Shown here: positions 5,664 to 9,188 of the stretch, piece by piece
Position numbering within the stretch: the stretch's first letter is position 1
How the letters are laid out: each line of letters starts with the position of its first letter
Origin: Bacillota bacterium
GTDB taxonomy: Bacteria; Bacillota; Dethiobacteria; DTU022
Direction of reading: 5' to 3'
DNA: 9,188 bases
NCBI GenBank assembly: GCA_012510305.1
Contig: JAAZIE010000090.1
Span: 1-9,188 of the forward strand
Notes under the pieces: model-generated
What the model was told of the DNA's origin: nothing
Database searches by the model: none
Seen by the model: only the letters and a program-made list of their open reading frames with translations
Made by a program: the position numbers and the translations under genes

Positions 5664-6977
5664 GTGCCTTTCCAAAGAGATCGCAGGCAGAATTACTTTG
5701 TTTCGCTCATCGCTCTTCTTCTGATTATCGCCGTTTTCTGTACAGCAGCTTTTTTATTGGCGTTTTACCTGCCCGGGACGCTGGCCTCGCCTCCCTTTGA
5801 CTATGAGACCAAGGATGTTTACAATTTTGAACCGTGCTCCTTTGACATTCAGGAGTTGGAAATGGAGTATCCCGAAGGGGGGCTGCTGTTACCGCTTTAC
5901 CGCAATGAAAAACAAGAAGCGGCGCTTATTTCCGCCCCCGGCGAGTACAGGGTATCCGGTAAGATTATTTCAGATCCCGAACCCTCCGGCATTTTTATTA
6001 TCAGCGGTGGCAAAGACTTTGAAGAGATGCGCGACTGCATTATCTGCCTGCCCTCCGAAGATACCAAAACAATCCGGCAGATGGTGGAACTGTACGAACG
6101 CCAGCCGGGACTGCCGCTCGTATGGGCAAAGGGAATCCCCCTTACCTTTGTCCCCACCGCCGGCGATATCTACTATTACTTTCTATCGGATAAGGATGAG
6201 CCCGTCTGGCCCCCCCTCCTGCAAGAACCCCCGGGAAAGATTTACGGTGCTTTGGCCCTCTATGGTGCCTTTCTGATCATTGTATTGCTCATCATTACCA
6301 TTTTTTCACTGGGCCGGCGCCCCTCCCGTTACTGGAACACTCTTTATGAAACCCCCCCGGATAACATGGCCCTGGGCCTGGCTGCGGCAGCGGTGCTGCC
6401 GGCCCTGGCCGGCGAGCTGCTGCCCGGTCTCACCGGCTGGCCGGAACCAAGCCTGGTTTTGGGGTATCTTGCCGCCGGCGGTCTGATCTTTGCCGCAGTC
6501 TACAATAAGCATATTTATCTTTGGGATTTTGGGATCTCCCTGAAATCGCTGCGCCGGGGTTATTTTCCCGCTGTTGCCGCCGCCTTTATCTTCATGATCA
6601 TCACCCGCGGAATCCCGCAAAAGTTTTTCCCTGACGGAGCCGGTACAGCCGCCGGGTCGCTCCTTGTCATCCTGATTATCGCCCTGTCCCGGGAACTGAT
6701 CTGGCGCGGTTGCATCCAGACCGTTCTGGGTCGCCGGTGGGGCGCCGCCTCAGGCTTGCTGCTCACCGCTCTTCTGGCCGGGCTGGTCCACTTTGCTGTT
6801 GTCGCCCTGAGCTCGCCGGAATTGCTCCTTTACCCTTACACCCTGGTAGAACTGCTCATTTTGGCTCCGGGCAGCGCTATTGTGCTGGGCTATCTTTATC
6901 TGCGCACAGAAAACATCCTTAGCTGTGTTCTGCTGCACGGGCTGCTTCTTTCTATTGCGTCGCTAATTACTTTCTGA
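5664..6977 (+). CDS. CPBP-family membrane protein with N-terminal extracytoplasmic domain
   Basis: 437-residue polytopic protein. A signal-anchor helix (about 12-36) is followed by a soluble, probably extracytoplasmic region (about 45-190), a second helix (193-216), then a multi-helix C-terminal domain (about 235-437) of the CPBP (CAAX protease and bacteriocin-processing, Abi) type. The assignment rests on SRELIWRG (342-349), resembling the EExxxR motif, GLVH (373-376) and LLHG (423-426). Several consensus residues differ: R343 replaces the first Glu, the residue four before H376 is Ala rather than Phe, and Leu rather than Asn lies four after H425. Activity as an intramembrane glutamic protease is therefore uncertain. 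The beta-rich 93-165 stretch could be OB-fold-like (guess). GTG 5664 is the first possible start, since an in-frame stop lies three codons upstream, and GAGG lies 11 bases before it. folE follows after 17 bases. Confidence 0.75.
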   Translation: MPFQRDRRQNYFVSLIALLLIIAVFCTAAFLLAFYLPGTLASPPFDYETKDVYNFEPCSFDIQELEMEYPEGGLLLPLYRNEKQEAALISAPGEYRVSGKIISDPEPSGIFIISGGKDFEEMRDCIICLPSEDTKTIRQMVELYERQPGLPLVWAKGIPLTFVPTAGDIYYYFLSDKDEPVWPPLLQEPPGKIYGALALYGAFLIIVLLIITIFSLGRRPSRYWNTLYETPPDNMALGLAAAAVLPALAGELLPGLTGWPEPSLVLGYLAAGGLIFAAVYNKHIYLWDFGISLKSLRRGYFPAVAAAFIFMIITRGIPQKFFPDGAGTAAGSLLVILIIALSRELIWRGCIQTVLGRRWGAASGLLLTALLAGLVHFAVVALSSPELLLYPYTLVELLILAPGSAIVLGYLYLRTENILSCVLLHGLLLSIASLITF

Positions 6978-6994
6978 AAGCGAGGTTGCCTGTC

Positions 6995-7567
6995 ATGATC
7001 GACCAGGAAAAAATTGTTCGCGCTGTAAAAATGATTTTGGAGGCTGTGGGGGAAGACCTCGATCGTGAAGGGTTGCGCGATACCCCCCGGCGTGTAGCAA
7101 AAATGTATGCCGAGGTATTCGCCGGACTGGAACACGATGCGCGCAAGCATCTGCAAACCTGTTTCAATGCGGACAAGCACGATGAAATGATCCTGCTAAA
7201 GGATATTCCCTTTTACTCCATGTGCGAGCACCACCTGCTCCCCTTTTACGGCAAAGCCCACGTGGCCTATATCCCCGAAGGCGGCCGGGTGGTCGGGTTA
7301 AGCAAGCTCATCCGCGTAACCGATGTCATCGCCCGCCGCCCCCAGCTGCAGGAACGTCTCACCAGCAATGTTGCCGATATCATCATGGAGGAGTTAAAGC
7401 CCAAGGGGGTCGTGGTGGTGGTGGAGGCGGAACATCTCTGCATGAGCATCCGGGGGATCAAGAAACCGGGCGCCATTACAGTGACCTCGGCTGTGCGGGG
7501 GGTCTTCCGGACCAATCCCAGTTCCCGGGGGGAGGTTTTTGCCCTCATTGAAAAAGGAAACAGCTGA
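6995..7567 (+). CDS. folE: GTP cyclohydrolase I (type IA)
   Basis: 190-residue cytoplasmic enzyme converting GTP to 7,8-dihydroneopterin triphosphate plus formate, the entry step of folate synthesis. It normally forms a homodecamer. Zinc ligands are C77 and H80 in MCEHHLLPF (76-84) and C149 in AEHLCM (145-150); H79 and H147 match the catalytic histidines. GLSKLIRV (101-108), RPQLQERLT (115-123) and RGIKKPGAITVTSAVRG (153-169) are typical and complete. ATG 6995 is chosen because the GCGAGG ribosome site lies nine bases upstream. A TTG at 6986 would touch the ribosome site. The gene lies 17 bases after the CPBP gene and 13 bases before the HD gene. Confidence 0.97.
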   Translation: MIDQEKIVRAVKMILEAVGEDLDREGLRDTPRRVAKMYAEVFAGLEHDARKHLQTCFNADKHDEMILLKDIPFYSMCEHHLLPFYGKAHVAYIPEGGRVVGLSKLIRVTDVIARRPQLQERLTSNVADIIMEELKPKGVVVVVEAEHLCMSIRGIKKPGAITVTSAVRGVFRTNPSSRGEVFALIEKGNS

Positions 7568-7580
7568 TCCCGGTATAGAC

Positions 7581-8072
7581 ATGGATAGGGTAAACCGGAT
7601 TCTGCTTGATGAGGAGTATCGCCGGTACCTGTTAAAAAACAAGGCCTGTGAAAGAGATCGCTCCTTTTGCCACCACAACCTGGAGCATCTCCTGGCGGTG
7701 GCCCGGCTGACCTACCTGCTTTTGCTGGAAGAAAAATGCCGCTTTATTTCCAAGGAGCTGGCCTACGGCGCCGGCCTGCTCCACGATCTGGGGCGCTGGA
7801 AAGAATACCGGGAGGGGGGGGATCACGCCGCCCACAGCGCCGCGCTGGCCGGGAACATTTTAAAGCGTGCCGGGTTCACCGCCTCCGAAAGAGAGCTGAT
7901 CTTGAAAGCGATCGCCCAGCACCGCCATCACGACCCCGGGGAACACCGTTCTCCGCTGAGCAAAGCTTTAAGCAAAGCCGACCGGTTCTCCCGGATCTGC
8001 TTTTCATGCGATAGGCGGGGGGACTGCCGCGGTTTGGAGCAGCGCCCTCACCGGGAAAAGCTGCTCTACTGA
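7581..8072 (+). CDS. HD-domain phosphohydrolase in folate operon
   Basis: 163-residue soluble protein of the HD metal-dependent phosphohydrolase superfamily; the substrate is unknown. The H...HD...D ligand set is visible as H36 (HLLAVAR), H68-D69 in LLHDLG and D134 in KADRFS. Further histidines (H82, H85, H114, H116, H117) are spaced like second-metal or substrate ligands. The C-terminus has three cysteines in RICFSCDRRGDC (C140, C143, C149). It lies between folE and folP, so a role in pterin phosphate removal is a reasonable inference, not a demonstrated one. ATG 7581 is chosen by fit to the domain start, but has no clear ribosome site. In-frame TTG codons at 7539 and 7548, inside the folE end and near a GGGGGGAGG sequence, are alternatives adding 14 or 11 residues. 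A G8 run (7814-7821) lies in the coding sequence, but the frame stays intact. Confidence 0.88.
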   Translation: MDRVNRILLDEEYRRYLLKNKACERDRSFCHHNLEHLLAVARLTYLLLLEEKCRFISKELAYGAGLLHDLGRWKEYREGGDHAAHSAALAGNILKRAGFTASERELILKAIAQHRHHDPGEHRSPLSKALSKADRFSRICFSCDRRGDCRGLEQRPHREKLLY

Positions 8073-8093
8073 TCACTTTAAAAGGAGAACATT

Positions 8094-9188
8094 ATGAAAG
8101 CCCTGTGGTATCATCTGCTTGACCCTGAAAGAGAAGCGGTTCGCTGGGATTGGATCGGGTCACCCGCGGAACTGCGCTGTTACAGCATCAGAATCGCTCC
8201 TGTCCCGCCTGCAGCAGCAGCGCTCATCCGGCAGGAAGCTGCCGCCCTGGGAATAACGGCCGGCTCGCTCAAAAGTGAACACGGGGCTGGTAAAGTGGAA
8301 AGCTCCGGGCTGGAAATACTGCTGCAGGGAACAGAGCAGGCACTGGAGAAGCTGTCGAAGATCCTGACACTGTCGGACAAAAAGGCGGCCGCCTGCGGGA
8401 AATCGATCCGCGGATTGCTCAAGCGAGCCCGGCGCAGACCGCCGCGCGTTCTTCAGCTGGGCCGGCACCGCCTGCCCCTGGGGGCAAGGACACTGATCAT
8501 GGGCATCTTGAATGTAACTCCCGATTCCTTTACCGACGGCGGAAAATTTAACTGCCTTTCTGCAGCGGTAGAGCGCGCTTTTCAGATGGTCGAAGAAGGT
8601 GCCGATATCGTCGATATAGGCGGAGAATCAACCCGCCCGGGCTACCGGGGCATCAGCGAGGCTGCAGAGATCGCCCGGGTAATGCCGGTGATCGAAGCCT
8701 TGAAAAGCCGCTCCGACTTCTCCGCCCCCCTCTCTATCGACACCTACAAGGCGGCTACGGCCCGGGCGGCGCTGGAATGCGGCGTGGAGATGGTCAACGA
8801 TATCTGGGGCCTCAAGGCGGATCCGGACCTGGCCGCCGTAACAGCGTCCTTCGGCGTCCCCATCTGCCTGATGCACAACCGCAACTCCACGACCTACCGC
8901 GAGCTTGTTCCCGAGGTGATCCTGGAACTTCAGGAATCGATCGACCTGGCCAAGGCAGCCGGGATCTCCGACGACCATATTATCATCGATCCCGGAATCG
9001 GTTTCGGCAAGGATCTTGACCAGAACCTGGCGGTAATGCGCCGGTTGGAGGATTTCCGCGGTCTCGGCTACCCCCTTCTGCTGGGAACTTCCCGCAAATC
9101 GATGATCGGGAAAACACTGGAGCTGCCTGCGCTGGAGCGAATTGAAGGCACTGCAGCCACCGTGGCCTGCGGTATCGCCGCCGGGGCG
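8094..9188 (+). CDS. folP: Dihydropteroate synthase with N-terminal extension, 3' end outside window
   Basis: Partial: 365 residues are visible, and by family length only a few tens are missing. The enzyme condenses 6-hydroxymethyl-7,8-dihydropterin diphosphate with p-aminobenzoate to form dihydropteroate and is the sulfonamide target. The TIM-barrel core starts at MGILNVTPDSF (136-146) and continues with DIGGESTRPG (174-183), SIDTYK (214-219), VNDIWG (234-239), LMHNR (259-263), DPGIGFGK (299-306) and GTSRKS (331-336); all substrate-binding motifs are intact. Residues 1-130 form an extra N-terminal region absent from E. coli-type FolP, beginning MKALWYHLLDPERE and ending in a basic KRARRRPPR stretch. 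ATG 8094 has an AAAAGGAG site six bases upstream. The gene follows the HD gene by 21 bases; folB and folK would be expected beyond the window. Confidence 0.96.
   Translation, partial: MKALWYHLLDPEREAVRWDWIGSPAELRCYSIRIAPVPPAAAALIRQEAAALGITAGSLKSEHGAGKVESSGLEILLQGTEQALEKLSKILTLSDKKAAACGKSIRGLLKRARRRPPRVLQLGRHRLPLGARTLIMGILNVTPDSFTDGGKFNCLSAAVERAFQMVEEGADIVDIGGESTRPGYRGISEAAEIARVMPVIEALKSRSDFSAPLSIDTYKAATARAALECGVEMVNDIWGLKADPDLAAVTASFGVPICLMHNRNSTTYRELVPEVILELQESIDLAKAAGISDDHIIIDPGIGFGKDLDQNLAVMRRLEDFRGLGYPLLLGTSRKSMIGKTLELPALERIEGTAATVACGIAAGA

Noticed and set aside
5654..5800. ATG at 5654 just after AGAGGA, upstream of the CPBP gene
   Set aside because: It is in a different frame that closes after about 48 codons with no protein-like features, and has almost no spacing from the ribosome site.
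6986..6994. TTG three codons upstream of the folE ATG
   Set aside because: It immediately follows the GAGG ribosome site with no spacing; ATG 6995 has nine bases.
7548..7579. TTGAAA and TATAGA hexamers at the end of folE as an internal promoter for the HD gene
   Set aside because: The spacer is 20 bases, too long for a sigma-A promoter, and TATAGA would overlap the start region; the tight gene packing argues for read-through.

Overview
The window looks like chromosomal DNA of an anaerobic Gram-positive bacterium, most likely a clostridial or Peptococcaceae-type Firmicute. This rests on strong GGAGG-type ribosome binding sites, frequent TTG/GTG starts, a type III pantothenate kinase, and a stand-alone Mbh-style arrangement of antiporter subunits. 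The taxonomic call is inference. I see no rRNA, tRNA, CRISPR array, insertion sequence or attachment site. All genes have intact frames and coding density is high.

Left half (1-4551, minus strand): a nine-gene operon for a multisubunit cation/proton antiporter of the Mrp/Mnh/Mbh family. In transcription order the genes are mrpB, mrpC, mrpD, mrpE, mrpF, mrpG, an MbhD-like gene (DUF4040), an MbhE-like gene, and an ND5/NuoL-like gene cut off by the window edge. The piece that forms the C-terminus of a classical fused MrpA is here two small genes. They lie after mrpG, and a second large antiporter-type subunit follows them. Gene joints are very tight (4-base ATGA overlaps or gaps of 1-37 bases), so this is one transcription unit making one membrane complex. 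A 12-base perfect palindrome lies inside a candidate promoter just upstream of mrpB.

Centre (4552-5663): coaX, type III pantothenate kinase, first step of CoA synthesis, on the minus strand with its own plausible extended -10 promoter. A 178-base region separates it from a divergent plus-strand operon.

Right half (5664-9188, plus strand): a membrane protein with a CPBP (CAAX protease/bacteriocin-processing) domain, then folE (GTP cyclohydrolase I), an HD-domain phosphohydrolase, and folP (dihydropteroate synthase, running off the window). This is a folate (tetrahydropterin) biosynthesis operon. FolE makes 7,8-dihydroneopterin triphosphate and FolP joins the later pterin diphosphate to p-aminobenzoate. 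The HD protein between them is an attractive candidate for the poorly assigned dephosphorylation step.

Most of the window is recognisable housekeeping. The points most worth a second look are the HD protein, the motif-degenerate CPBP protein heading the fol operon, the N-terminal extension of FolP, and the permuted antiporter cluster.
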